A stretch of 64,000 nucleotides of DNA from the NCBI GenBank assembly GCA_020722815.1, contig DYKB01000002.1:62001-126000 (forward strand). Direction: 5' to 3'. The notes below the pieces were generated by a model, which saw only the letters and a program-made list of their open reading frames with translations, did no database searches and was not told the DNA's origin. Source of the stretch: Caldithrix sp. (GTDB lineage Bacteria; Zhuqueibacterota; Zhuqueibacteria; Thermofontimicrobiales; Sulfurfontimicrobiaceae). Of the stretch, positions 27,623 to 36,592 are shown piece by piece (positions within the stretch are counted from its first letter, which is position 1; every line of letters starts with the position of its first letter). Both the position numbers and the translations under genes were made by a program.

Positions 27623-28300
27623 TTAAGCCGCTGGATATTCAGCACATAGTAGATATAAAGGCGCTTCATCTTCCTCAATTGCTGGAAAGCGCCCGCATTT
27701 TTCATAGAAAATATTGTCGGTAGTATCATCATTGATGGCAGATACTTCGCCAACCAGTACGGTTCCTTTGCCTTTTTCACCCCAGAATTTATGATATAGT
27801 TTTTGCGGGAGGGAGATACTTTCGCCTGGTTTGAGGATGATAATTTCCCCGGCTAAAAAGGTACGAATGATTCCATCAATGGAAATCAAACCGGGTGCCT
27901 CCGAAAATGTATTTTCATTCGTTGCATTATAGAGTTGAATACATAAATTTCCGCCGCCCCGATTGATAATATCCTCCATTTTTGAATGGTGGAAATGCAT
28001 GGGGGTGACCTGTTCTTCCCGCACCATCATGATTTTTTCACAATAGGTTTTTAAATTATTGGGATTTTTCAGATTTCCATTGCGGATGGTAAAAAGTAAT
28101 AGTCCGGTTTTATAAAAGTCATTCAAACCAAAATCAGTAATATCCCACCCGAGCCTATTCTGGCGAATTTCATCGGCTTCATGCCCTAATTGCTGCCATT
28201 GCTGAACCGATAAATAAGCCCAGGGTGGCAATGCAAAATGCTGTTTTGTAAAAAAATCAACAGCTTCACGCATCAGTTGATTGATTTCAGAACGTTTCAT
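27623..28300 (-). CDS. D-lyxose isomerase-like cupin sugar isomerase
   Basis: 225 residues from ATG 28300 (MKRSEINQLM), preceded by GATGAGG; the frame stays open to 28399, but the upstream part has no ribosome site. Two beta halves form a cupin: metal-ligand motif TPMHFHHSKMEDIINRGGG (His, His and Glu), then ISLPQKLYHKFWG with the last His. This matches D-lyxose/D-mannose ketol-isomerases (YdaE-like), which interconvert lyxose-xylulose or mannose-fructose. Directly followed by the fused E1 gene, a link from sugar to central carbon that is only positional. Confidence 0.85.
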   Translation of the reverse strand: MKRSEINQLMREAVDFFTKQHFALPPWAYLSVQQWQQLGHEADEIRQNRLGWDITDFGLNDFYKTGLLLFTIRNGNLKNPNNLKTYCEKIMMVREEQVTPMHFHHSKMEDIINRGGGNLCIQLYNATNENTFSEAPGLISIDGIIRTFLAGEIIILKPGESISLPQKLYHKFWGEKGKGTVLVGEVSAINDDTTDNIFYEKCGRFPAIEEDEAPLYLLCAEYPAA

Positions 28301-28618
28301 GGGCGCCTCATCTTTTAATTTATGATGGTAATTGAATTTTTGATAAATTTTAATATGGCCATTCATCTGCTTCGCCAGTTCAAACATGAAAACAGACAAA
28401 AAATCCAGCGAGGACGTGGATTCCGGTTACTGAATAGCTCGTTTTCTCTTTTCGATAAAGCCTCATCTGATGAAAGAAAAATTTTAGTTGATTTTTCCGG
28501 CAGGAAAAAGAGGTAGATAGTATACCAATTTATTTGATAATTAGCAAGTAATTTTTAAATATTCATCTCTCTGATCAAAAAAAAAGCTTGCATCTCGAAT
28601 GATTTTTGTTTATCTACT

Positions 28619-29460
28619 TGCTATCGTGCACTTTTTGATTTTGCCAGATCTGACCCCTCACCCTAACCCTCTCCCCCAAGGGGAAAGGGAATAGCTACGC
28701 CCTCTCCCTTTGGGCTGATCGTGTCCCATATCTTCTACTGGACACGGGGAGATGACGAATTCCCCTTCCCTATTTTGTTAGGGAAGGGGCCAGGGGATGG
28801 GTAAAAAAGGATGCTGACATAACAAAGAAATATTTTTTTAATTAAGTTTCATCGTGACAAAGATAAAAGTTAAATTTTATTTTTATCAACACGATTTTCT
28901 AACCCATCCCCCAACCCCTTCCCTCAAATCAGGGAAGGGGAGTGGCCACTTCCCCGGGTCCCGTAACGAGATGGGGGTCAGGAAGGGGCCAGGGGATGGG
29001 TAAAAAGGATACTAACGTAACAAAGAGATATTCTTTTAAAAAAATTTGATGGCAACGATAAGCAAAAGTTCAATTTTGTACTTATCAACACGATTTTCTA
29101 ACCCATCCCCCAACCCCTTCCCTCAAATCAGGGAAGGGGAGTGGCCACTTCCCCGGGTCCCGTAACGAGATGGGGGTCAGGAAGGGGCCAGGGGATGGGT
29201 AAAAAGGATACTAACGTAACAAAGAGATATTCTTTTAAAAAAATTTGATGGCAACGATAAGCAAAAGTTCAATTTTGTACTTATCAACACGATTTTCTAA
29301 CCCATCCCCCAACCCCTTCCCTCAAATCAGGGAAGGGGAGTGGCCACTTCCCCGGGTCCCGTAACGAGATGGGGGTCAAGATCAGCCCAAAAGGAGAAGG
29401 TTGGGGTGAGGGTCACCAGTGTGGTATAAAGAGGAATTATGAAAAAGTGTACGGTAGTGA
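28619..29460. repeat. Family B repeat, copy 3, split by a nested repeat array
   Basis: Outer ends are family B: CTATCGTGCACTTTTTGATTTTGCC and GAAAAAGTGTACGGTAGTGA. At 28712 the B interior is interrupted by GGGCTGATC and resumes after GATCAGCCC at 29380-29388. Inside, units of 198-199 bp recur (ACACGATTTTC at 28890, 29088 and 29287), each with CCATCCCCCAACCCCTTCCC and its mirror. The last two units are nearly identical. The interval 28301-29618 shows no gene. Confidence 0.85.
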
Positions 29461-29504
29461 TTTTATCTAAGTATCTTTTCAACTTTACCGTTAGTGGAGT
29501 CAAA

Positions 29505-29594
29505 ATTGATAATTGATAATTGAGAATTGATAATTGATAATTGATAATTCACAATTCATAATTCATAATTCATAATTCATAATTCACCATTCAT
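29505..29594. repeat. Short tandem AATTGATAATT / AATTCATAATT tract
   Basis: About six TTGATAA-type units followed by about six TTCATAA-type units; the two halves are near reverse complements (AATTGATAATT versus AATT[C]ATAATT), giving a long, weak hairpin right before the C1 peptidase gene. Confidence 0.75.
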
Positions 29595-29618
29595 CATTTC
29601 CAAATCAAAGGACACTTA

Positions 29619-30740
29619 ATGAAACGGTTATGGATACTGTTTTTTTTAATGCTGCTGGTTGGCTGTTTCTCTATTGATTCCTATTTTAATAATAGAAATG
29701 AAATTATTCCCCCGGCCGAAATCAGCTATCTCGTTCCCCATACAACTCCTATCTGCCAGGGGCAAACCAATACCTGCTGGGATTTTGCCACATTGTCATT
29801 GCTTGAATCTGAAGTGTTGCGAACAACAGGACAGGCGTTTCGATTCTCTCCAATGTGGGTGGTTTATTACACTTTCCTTGAAAAAACCAAAAATTATCTG
29901 GCACAGGATGGGAAAGCCCGATTGGCTGGTGGTGGCCTGTCGGAAGACGTTTTTCTGGTCGTTCGAAATTACGGGTTGGTACGTTACGAGGATTATCCCG
30001 GCCGATCAAATGATGATGAGGAGTATAATCATCGAAAAATGGACCAGTTAATCAAAAATTCAGTTGATCAGCAACGCACGGAAGGACTTTCGACTGATGA
30101 GATCATACAAAATGTACAAAAAATTCTCATTGAAAATATGGGAATCCCGCCGGTCCGGATTGTTGTCGATTCCCGTGAAATTTCACCGCAGGAATTTGTT
30201 GAAAAGGTATTAAAATTAAACCTTTCTGATTATATTCAGGTGACTTCTTTTTTATCCATGCCCTTTTATACATTTGGTGAGCTTGAAATCATGGATAATT
30301 GGCAGCATTATGACCGGTATTTTAATGTTCCATTGGATGTCTTTGTGGCAATCATCCCGAACGCGCTTAAAAACGGTTATTCTTTGACAATTGATATGGA
30401 TTTAACCGAAAAAGGCTATCAAACCCGTCGTTCCGTTGCTGCACTCACCCCAAAATGGCTCTCTGCTGATTCGATTACCCAGGAGATGCGTGAAAAATTA
30501 TTCCTAGGAAAGATGACGTCCGATGATCATCTGCAGCATCTGGTCGGTTATGCTCCCGGCGCACCGGATGAAAATTGGTACTATATCAAAGATACATTGT
30601 CGTCAAGTCATCGAAGTGCGACAAAAGGTTATATTTATATGCGGGAAGATTATCTGAAAATGAAAGTCCTCTCGTACCTGGTGAACAAAGCGGCCCTGAA
30701 AGGGATTGTGAATGATAGTGTTTTTTCGCAAGTATTATAA
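29619..30740 (+). CDS. Lipoprotein C1-family cysteine peptidase (bleomycin-hydrolase-like)
   Basis: 373 residues. Lipobox MLLVG-C16. Catalytic region: Q47 (oxyanion hole) and C53 in QGQTNTCWDFATLS, as in papain-type peptidase C1B. Then FSPMWVVYYTFLEK. The distal His lies in DDHLQHLVGYAPG (about 302). The third residue, usually Asn in a NSWG motif, appears as Asp in YYIKDTLSSS (about 320), so activity may be modified. Probably an outer-membrane-anchored aminopeptidase or protease in the periplasm. RBS AAAGGA six bases before ATG. Stands alone between a repeat array and purB. Confidence 0.85.
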   Translation: MKRLWILFFLMLLVGCFSIDSYFNNRNEIIPPAEISYLVPHTTPICQGQTNTCWDFATLSLLESEVLRTTGQAFRFSPMWVVYYTFLEKTKNYLAQDGKARLAGGGLSEDVFLVVRNYGLVRYEDYPGRSNDDEEYNHRKMDQLIKNSVDQQRTEGLSTDEIIQNVQKILIENMGIPPVRIVVDSREISPQEFVEKVLKLNLSDYIQVTSFLSMPFYTFGELEIMDNWQHYDRYFNVPLDVFVAIIPNALKNGYSLTIDMDLTEKGYQTRRSVAALTPKWLSADSITQEMREKLFLGKMTSDDHLQHLVGYAPGAPDENWYYIKDTLSSSHRSATKGYIYMREDYLKMKVLSYLVNKAALKGIVNDSVFSQVL

Positions 30741-31025
30741 ATGGAATTGGCTTTTGGCATCTGGCTTTTGATTTTTTATTGTGAGTTTATATTAAAAAGG
30801 TCGGATTTGTCAGGTTGAAGCCTTTGGCTGGCGCAGGAGAAACTTTCTAAGAGAAGAATTGATATTTTTCAATGACATCAGCGCTGCTTCGCTTCGGTCA
30901 GCACGACTGGTGCATATTTTCGTGTGCGCTCATTTATAATGATGCATATTTTTATGGGATTGTCTCGTTCGAAAATCATTAATGGGTATTCATCAATCAC
31001 TTATTTATTATAGAACAGGTATAAA

Positions 31026-32459
31026 ATGGCAGGAAAAACGATTATACAAAATGTTCTGGCCAGTCGGTATGCCAGTTCGGGCATTATTCAATACTGGTCG
31101 GAGGAAGGAAAAATCATTCTGGAACGTGAGTTCTGGATTGCCGTAATGAAAGCCCAACGGGAATTAGGGCTGGATATTCCGTCGGAAGCAATTGAAGCTT
31201 ATGAAAAAGTTCGCAATCAGGTGGATTTAGCCCGAATTCGAAGCCGGGAAGAAAAACTTCGCCATGATGTGAAAGCGCGAATCGAGGAGTTTTGTGAATT
31301 GGCAGGTTATGAACATATTCACAAGGGCCTCACCAGTCGCGATTTGACGGATAACATCGAGCAATTGCAAATTTTTCGTTCGCTTCAACTGATTGAAGTG
31401 AAATATGCTGCCTGTCTGTATCAATTAGCCCAACAGGCGGCGGCCAATAAAGATATTTTACTCACCGGGCGCACCCACAACGTCCCGGCCCAATTGACCA
31501 CCTGGGGCAAACGCCTAGCCATGTTTGGACAGGATATGCTTATTGCTTTTCAAAATTTTTCTGCTATTCTCGCCAAATATCCTTTACGGGGAATTAAAGG
31601 TGCGGTTGGAACCCAATTGGATCAACTGACGCTTTTCGAAGGGGATAAAAGGAAAGTTCGACGATTGGAAGAAAAAATCGCTGCGTTTTTGGGCTTTCAA
31701 CAGCTGCTTTTCGCCGTGGGACAGGTCTATCCCCGCAGTCTTGACTTTGAAGTCATCGCCGCTTTGTTCCAGTTGAGCGCCGGAATCAGCAGTTTTGCCC
31801 GAACGATTCGTTTGATGGCCGGACAGGAATTGGTGTCGGAGGGATTTAAGCAAGGCCAGATCGGTTCGTCTTCCATGCCGCATAAAATGAATTCAAGAAG
31901 CTGCGAGCGTATTAATGGACTGCAGGTAGTCTTGAAAGGCTTGGTTGAGATGGCCATGGGACTTTCGGGTGAACAGTGGAATGAGGGCGATGTCTCCTGT
32001 TCCGTGGTCCGTCGGGTGGCCATACCAGATGCGCTTTTCGCCATTGATGGGATTATGGAAACCTTTTTGACCATTCTGCAGGAAATGGGCATCTTTCCGG
32101 CGATGATTACCAATGATTTAAATCGTAATTTTCCATTTCTCGCCACCACAACTATTTTAATGGAAGCGATCAAACATGGCGCGGGTCGCGAAGAAGCCCA
32201 TGCTGCCATCAAGGAGCATTCAATCGCGGTGCTCCAGGAGATGCGGCAGCAAGGGAAAACTGAAAATGAGCTATTTAAGCGGCTGGCGGCCGATGAAAGA
32301 ATTCCGTATTCACTGGAAGAAATGAATGCGCTGCTCAATGAACACGAAAAATTCATTGGCAATGCCGTCATGCAAACTGAACAGTTTGTCTCAACGGTTA
32401 GCGAATTGGTGAAGCGTTTTCCGCAGGCACTTAAAATTAAACCGGAGCCGCTGCTTTAG
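31026..32459 (+). CDS. purB: Adenylosuccinate lyase
   Basis: 477 residues. Fumarase/aspartase superfamily: HKGLTSRDLTDN near 95, TGRTHNVPAQLTTWGKR near 150, signature GSSSMPHKMNSRSCERI near 283. The order and the early W and EREFWIAVMKAQ segment fit PurB. It splits adenylosuccinate (and SAICAR) with fumarate release, in purine synthesis. ACAGGT is a weak ribosome site. No other pur gene is adjacent. Confidence 0.95.
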   Translation: MAGKTIIQNVLASRYASSGIIQYWSEEGKIILEREFWIAVMKAQRELGLDIPSEAIEAYEKVRNQVDLARIRSREEKLRHDVKARIEEFCELAGYEHIHKGLTSRDLTDNIEQLQIFRSLQLIEVKYAACLYQLAQQAAANKDILLTGRTHNVPAQLTTWGKRLAMFGQDMLIAFQNFSAILAKYPLRGIKGAVGTQLDQLTLFEGDKRKVRRLEEKIAAFLGFQQLLFAVGQVYPRSLDFEVIAALFQLSAGISSFARTIRLMAGQELVSEGFKQGQIGSSSMPHKMNSRSCERINGLQVVLKGLVEMAMGLSGEQWNEGDVSCSVVRRVAIPDALFAIDGIMETFLTILQEMGIFPAMITNDLNRNFPFLATTTILMEAIKHGAGREEAHAAIKEHSIAVLQEMRQQGKTENELFKRLAADERIPYSLEEMNALLNEHEKFIGNAVMQTEQFVSTVSELVKRFPQALKIKPEPLL

Positions 32460-32558
32460 TGAGGCGTTAAGCATAATGCGTGATGCGGAATTCATAATTC
32501 ATGTTCTTTTTGACACATAATTGGTGCGAAAAGATTTATGCGTTATGATTAAAAAATC

Positions 32559-32673
32559 GTAACTACTCAGGTTCAGGGCTCAATTGTTCCCGGTTCAGCG
32601 TTCAGAAATACAAAAAAAGAAGCGTATCAAACCGTGATTCGTGAACCCCGAACCCACCAACCTGAGTCGTTAC
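32559..32673. repeat. Family D inverted repeat (GTAAC..CTCAGGTTC)
   Basis: GTAACTACTCAGGTTCAGGG on the left; CCCCGAACCCACCAACCTGAGTCGTTAC on the right; TTCCCGGTTCAGCGTTC in between. Related pieces at 0.23, 41.2-42.4, 53.7 and 60.2 kb. Lies in the 352-base gap between purB and the fucosidase. Confidence 0.7.
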
Positions 32674-32676
32674 AAA

Positions 32677-32762
32677 AATTAGCCAGAAGCCAGAAGCCAA
32701 TAGCCAGAAGCCAGAAGCCAATAGCCAGAAGCTAAAAGCCAGTAGCCAAACGCCAAAAGCCC
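32677..32762. repeat. Short tandem repeat AGCCAGAAGCCAAT
   Basis: About eight imperfect copies of a 9-14 base word (AGCCAGAAGCC(AAT)) in a row, on the 5' side of the fucosidase gene. Similar words occur at 48770-48800 (TTGGCTTTTGGCG). Confidence 0.7.
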
Positions 32763-32811
32763 ATTTTAGCTAATAAATTAAATCCTGAACGTTTTATTCA
32801 ACGGAGTTTTT

Positions 32812-33843
32812 ATGAGAAATGTCAAAAACCTATTGTTCCTGCCTGTTATGATCCTTTTAATCATTTCTTTAACAAATGCTGCTGAAAAAAATTATACCCC
32901 AACAAAAGAGAATCTTGATGCCCGAACCTGGTTTCAGGATGCCAAATTTGGTCTCTTTGTGCACTGGGGCGTTTACTGTCTGCTCGGAGATGGGGAATGG
33001 GTGATGCAACATCAAACAATTCCCCTCAAAACGTATGAAAAATTGCCAGCATTCTTTAATCCCATTGATTTTAATCCTGCTGAATGGGTACAGATGGTCA
33101 AAGATGCCGGCATGAAGTACATTACCATCACTTCCAAACATCACGATGGATTTGCCATGTTCGATTCAAAGGTCTCCGATTGGGATATCGTGGATCGAAC
33201 GCCCTATAAGAAGGATGTTCTCAAAATGCTGGCGGATGAATGTCATCAACAGGGCATCAAGCTTTTCTTTTATCATTCACAACTGGACTGGCATCATCCG
33301 GACTATTTTCCCCGTGGCCGGACTGGAACATTGTTGGGGCGTCCGGAATCGGGTAATTGGCAAAATTACATCAAGTACCAGAACGATCAATTAACCGAGC
33401 TATTGACCAACTATGGGCCGATTGGCGGCATCTGGTTCGATGGCTGGTGGGATAAAAAGTGGGATAAAGCCTGGGATCTTGAGACCACCTATGCACTGAT
33501 CCACAAACTGCAACCCGCGACGCTGATTGGAAATAATCACCCTGTTCTGCCATTTCCAGGCGAAGATTTTCAGATGTTTGAAAAGGATTTGCCAGGCCGT
33601 AGCACGCAGGGTTTCAATGCTGAAGCAAAAGTGGGTGATCTTCCACTGGAAACCTGCGAAACCATGAATCACTCCTGGGGCTTTAATTTACAGGACAATC
33701 GTTATAAATCATCGAAAGAGCTGATTCAATATCTGATTAAAGCGGCGGGTAACAACGCCAATTTTCTGCTCAATGTCGGCCCCATGCCCAATGGCAAAAT
33801 TCAACGTGAGGGTCACAAGTGGGCTTTAGCAATGATTTATTAA
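32812..33843 (+). CDS. Alpha-L-fucosidase (GH29), C-terminally truncated by a repeat
   Basis: 343 residues; GH29 enzymes usually exceed 430. Signal peptide 1-23. WFQDAKFGLFVHWG (40-53), SKHHDGFAMFDS (109-119) and nucleophile Asp210 in GGIWFDGWW are present, as is the closing motif LLNVGPMPNGKIQ (about 321-333). The last residues REGHKWALAMIY and the stop are encoded by the right arm of a family B repeat, so the natural C-terminal beta domain is missing. The barrel domain is complete, so activity is possible. GGAG precedes the ATG. Probably cuts fucose from sulfated or plain fucans, together with the sulfatase 40 bases downstream. Confidence 0.88.
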   Translation: MRNVKNLLFLPVMILLIISLTNAAEKNYTPTKENLDARTWFQDAKFGLFVHWGVYCLLGDGEWVMQHQTIPLKTYEKLPAFFNPIDFNPAEWVQMVKDAGMKYITITSKHHDGFAMFDSKVSDWDIVDRTPYKKDVLKMLADECHQQGIKLFFYHSQLDWHHPDYFPRGRTGTLLGRPESGNWQNYIKYQNDQLTELLTNYGPIGGIWFDGWWDKKWDKAWDLETTYALIHKLQPATLIGNNHPVLPFPGEDFQMFEKDLPGRSTQGFNAEAKVGDLPLETCETMNHSWGFNLQDNRYKSSKELIQYLIKAAGNNANFLLNVGPMPNGKIQREGHKWALAMIY

Positions 33844-33860
33844 AAAGTGTACATTAGTGA
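33805..33860. repeat. Family B repeat, right arm only (copy 4)
   Basis: GTGAGGGTCACAAGTGGGCTTTAGC ... AAAAAGTGTACATTAGTGAAA aligns to the right arm of the copies at 37.8 and 57.5 kb base for base apart from a few changes. No left arm exists upstream; the coding sequence of the fucosidase runs straight into it. Confidence 0.8.
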
Positions 33861-33883
33861 AACATCATATTCATGAGATGCTT

Positions 33884-35440
33884 ATGTCAACAAAATCCCG
33901 ACGCCAGTTTCTTAAACACGCGACGTCGCTTGCTGCGGCAGGACTCGCCACTTCACTATTCAGTCAGCAATCTACCAAAGAAAAAATTACGTCACGGCTC
34001 ATTAAAAATGTCATCTTCATTCTGGGGGACGATCATTCGGCTGAAATTCTTGGCTGTTATGGCAATCAAATTGTCCGAACGCCAAATCTTGACCGAATGG
34101 CCTATAAGGGCGTGCGTTTCTCCAATTTCTTTGTCAATGCACCCTTATGCAGTGCCTCTCGGCAATCGCTTCTCACGGGAAAATATCCCCATGCGACCGG
34201 CGTGACACTGCTCCAGACTTCTTTTCCCGAAGAACAACTTACCCTGGCGGAACATTTAAAAAATTTCGGCTTTAAAACCGGCATCATCGGTAAAACCCAT
34301 TTTAATAATAATCTTCCCCATGGATTTGACTATCAAGTTTCCCATGCTGACTGGCAAAAGCATCTCCGGGAAAATCCACCACAACAGCCCCCAGCCGAGG
34401 TGAAAATCCGTCCGCAATGGAAACCATTTCAGGATCATGCGCGCACCTGGCTCAATTCCGAAGTCCTTCCGTCACAATATTTCGATGCTGACGAAACAGC
34501 CACTTTTTATACCAACAAGGCCATTGAATTTATACGCGCGAATAAAGAGAATCGCTTCTGCCTCTGGGTGGGTTTTCAGGAGCCGCATTCGCCTTTTAAT
34601 TTCCCCATTGAATTTGCCGGCAAATATAAACCCGAAGACATGCCCCTGCCGAAAGGTAGCCCGGAAGATGATCGCTGGATTCCGACAGTTTTCAAAGATT
34701 TAACCGATGAAGAGAAAAAAGGGATTGTCGCCGCCTATTATACGTCCGTGGAATATCTGGATCGCAAGATTGGCCAAATACTCCGGGAATTGGAGCGGCA
34801 GCAATTGACGCCTGAGACTTTGGTTGTCTATGTCGGCGATAATGGCTATCTGCTGGGTGATCATAAGCGCTTTGAAAAATATACAATGTGGGAACAGTCC
34901 GTTCGCGTTCCCTGTATTTTGCAAGTGTGCAATCGGTATGGACAGGGACGAAAAATTGAGCTTCTCGCAGAAGGCGTTGATCTTGTTCCAACTGTTCTCG
35001 ATATTCTCAATGTCGAACAAATGCCGGATATTCAGGGCAAAAGTCTTTTTCCGCTCCTGACCGGTCGCACCACGACCCATAAAGACTATGTTTTTTCCGA
35101 ATATCTGGTGGATAATATGGTGATGATTCGTAATAAAGAGTGGAAATATGTCTTTACTTCAGGTCAACACGATCTCGGGCAGGGTTATGCCACCGGCCTG
35201 CCGCCATCCGGAATTTTTCATCGCCTGTATAATTTGCGAACTGATCCCGGTGAAACCACCAATTTAGCCGCGAATCCCAATTACCAGCCCGTCCTGGAAA
35301 AATTGCAGGCTGAATTGCTTCATATATTTCAGAAAACACATCCCCGCGCCAAAGAACTTCCCGAGGGTCTATCGGTAGAAGAGCAACTGGTATGGTTTTG
35401 CGAACCGACGGATAAGGGGGCGAATTTGGAGGCGAAATAG
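33884..35440 (+). CDS. Exported sulfatase (formylglycine type)
   Basis: 518 residues from ATG 33884 (MSTKSRRQFLKHATS), which places a Tat-like SRRQFLK signal at the N-terminus; the frame is open to a GTG at 33857 inside the repeat. Metal ligands DDH (about 49-51) and the maturation motif C89-S-A-S-R (formylglycine cysteine) with LLTGKYPHATG follow; later HKRFEKYTMWEQSVRVP and DNGYLLGDH. Hydrolyses sulfate esters, most likely of polysaccharides, given the fucosidase partner. A Tat signal implies folded export. No anaerobic or FGE maturase gene is seen in the window. Confidence 0.93.
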   Translation: MSTKSRRQFLKHATSLAAAGLATSLFSQQSTKEKITSRLIKNVIFILGDDHSAEILGCYGNQIVRTPNLDRMAYKGVRFSNFFVNAPLCSASRQSLLTGKYPHATGVTLLQTSFPEEQLTLAEHLKNFGFKTGIIGKTHFNNNLPHGFDYQVSHADWQKHLRENPPQQPPAEVKIRPQWKPFQDHARTWLNSEVLPSQYFDADETATFYTNKAIEFIRANKENRFCLWVGFQEPHSPFNFPIEFAGKYKPEDMPLPKGSPEDDRWIPTVFKDLTDEEKKGIVAAYYTSVEYLDRKIGQILRELERQQLTPETLVVYVGDNGYLLGDHKRFEKYTMWEQSVRVPCILQVCNRYGQGRKIELLAEGVDLVPTVLDILNVEQMPDIQGKSLFPLLTGRTTTHKDYVFSEYLVDNMVMIRNKEWKYVFTSGQHDLGQGYATGLPPSGIFHRLYNLRTDPGETTNLAANPNYQPVLEKLQAELLHIFQKTHPRAKELPEGLSVEEQLVWFCEPTDKGANLEAK

Positions 35441-35454
35441 GGGAGAGGGGGGAC

Positions 35455-35545
35455 GTGAGGCGTGATGGGTGAGGCGTGATGTGGGGGGTATGATACGTAA
35501 TGCGTGATTTTAAGTATGTTACACTTTACGCATTACGCATCACGA
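35455..35545. repeat. Family E repeat, copy 2
   Basis: GTGAGGCGTGATGGGTGAGGCGTGATG then ATACGTAATGCGTGAT and TTTACGCATTACGCATCACGAT: direct copies and one clean inverted pair (ACGTAATGCGTGAT / ATTACGCATCACG). Between two convergent genes, so a bidirectional terminator is plausible. Confidence 0.65.
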
Positions 35546-36208
35546 TCCCCCTTTTTTCACAATTTTCCCCAACTGTTCCAGTAACTGTGGATTATTGGCC
35601 AGCGCGACTTCGGCAATTTTTAAAAAGTCATTGCGCCATTTTCGAAACACTTTCGCGGCCTGATCCCGATCCTGAGTGGCCTGTTGGGACTGGGCTTTTA
35701 TGGCTTCCTGTTTGGCCACGATGCTGACAATTTCATCGCTTTTTAATAATGACTGCTGTAAAATCTCCCGTGTCAAACCAACTTTCTCCAGAAGACCGGA
35801 TAATGTTGCATCGTTGAGTGGTTCCTGGTAAAATCGTCGATAGAGATTAATCCAGGACTCGTAGCCGGACGGAATATCACCATTTAATCCTAACTGGGTC
35901 ATTAAGGTCGGTTGATCAATCAGTAATGCCCGCGAAATCTTTCGATGCAGGGCAAAAGTTTTATTTAATACTGCCCGCGCCTGATTAAAACTGGCCGTCG
36001 CCTTTTTCTTTTCGGCATTTAAATGTACCTGCTTGTCCTGATTCAAAATCAATTCCTGTAGTAATTTTTTACCGGTTTCCAATAATCCCGCGCCGCCATA
36101 AGGCTGTAATTGCATGGAAATTTCAGGTGAATTTTGGGCATTTTCACAGGTTAATCGCCCCTGTTCGATTAGTTCATCAACATCTTTTCTGCCAGTGTTA
36201 CTCATCAA
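35540..36208 (-). CDS. Unknown helical protein (222 aa)
   Basis: 222 residues, no signal peptide or membrane segment, rich in Gln, Lys, Leu and Ala. Two likely coiled coils: about 50-95 (LLQELILNQDKQVHLNAEKKKATASF) and about 165-200 (AKQEAIKAQSQQATQDRDQAAK). The middle (110-155) has GYESWINLYRRFYQEPL. I recognise no family. A strong ribosome site (AGGAGG) lies about seven bases before the ATG. It is converging with the sulfatase gene, and a long gene-poor interval follows on its 5' side. Confidence 0.6.
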   Translation of the reverse strand: MMSNTGRKDVDELIEQGRLTCENAQNSPEISMQLQPYGGAGLLETGKKLLQELILNQDKQVHLNAEKKKATASFNQARAVLNKTFALHRKISRALLIDQPTLMTQLGLNGDIPSGYESWINLYRRFYQEPLNDATLSGLLEKVGLTREILQQSLLKSDEIVSIVAKQEAIKAQSQQATQDRDQAAKVFRKWRNDFLKIAEVALANNPQLLEQLGKIVKKGGS

Positions 36209-36349
36209 TCCTCCTGTTTTTTAATAGTCAGATGAAAAGGTTTTTGCATTTAAGAAAAAAGAATAATCAGTTGTTTATATACGAAAGCCAAAGTGATTTT
36301 CAAATTTTGTTAATAAAAAAAAATGAATAATAAACCCACCCCTGGCCCC

Positions 36350-36592
36350 ATAGCTGTCAGGTTACGGCGATAGCTCATTAATAAATAAATGAATTGCCAT
36401 GAGCTTTAGCTCGTGGATCATCATGCTCCCCCAATATTTAAGTGGGTTCTAACCCACAAGCGTTTAAGGACTCGGGCTTAAAAGCCCGGTAATTATCGTG
36501 AGGCGTTCATGGAACCACGAGCTAAAGCTCGTGGCAATTCAATTATAATTTATTGAAATTCAGATTATTATCACCTTAACCTGACGGCTATT
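36350..36592. repeat. Family G palindromic repeat, copy 1
   Basis: ATAGCTGTCAGGTTA and TTAACCTGACGGCTAT are inverted ends; inside, CATGAGCTTTAGCTCGTGG and CCACGAGCTAAAGCTCGTGG form a second long stem, with GTGGGTTCTAACCCAC and GGGCTTAAAAGCCC hairpins at the tip. Confidence 0.8.

Noticed and set aside
28600-29400. CRISPR array in the 198-bp repeat region.
   Set aside because: Units are about 198 bp with no short repeat/unique spacer pattern, and no cas genes are near.
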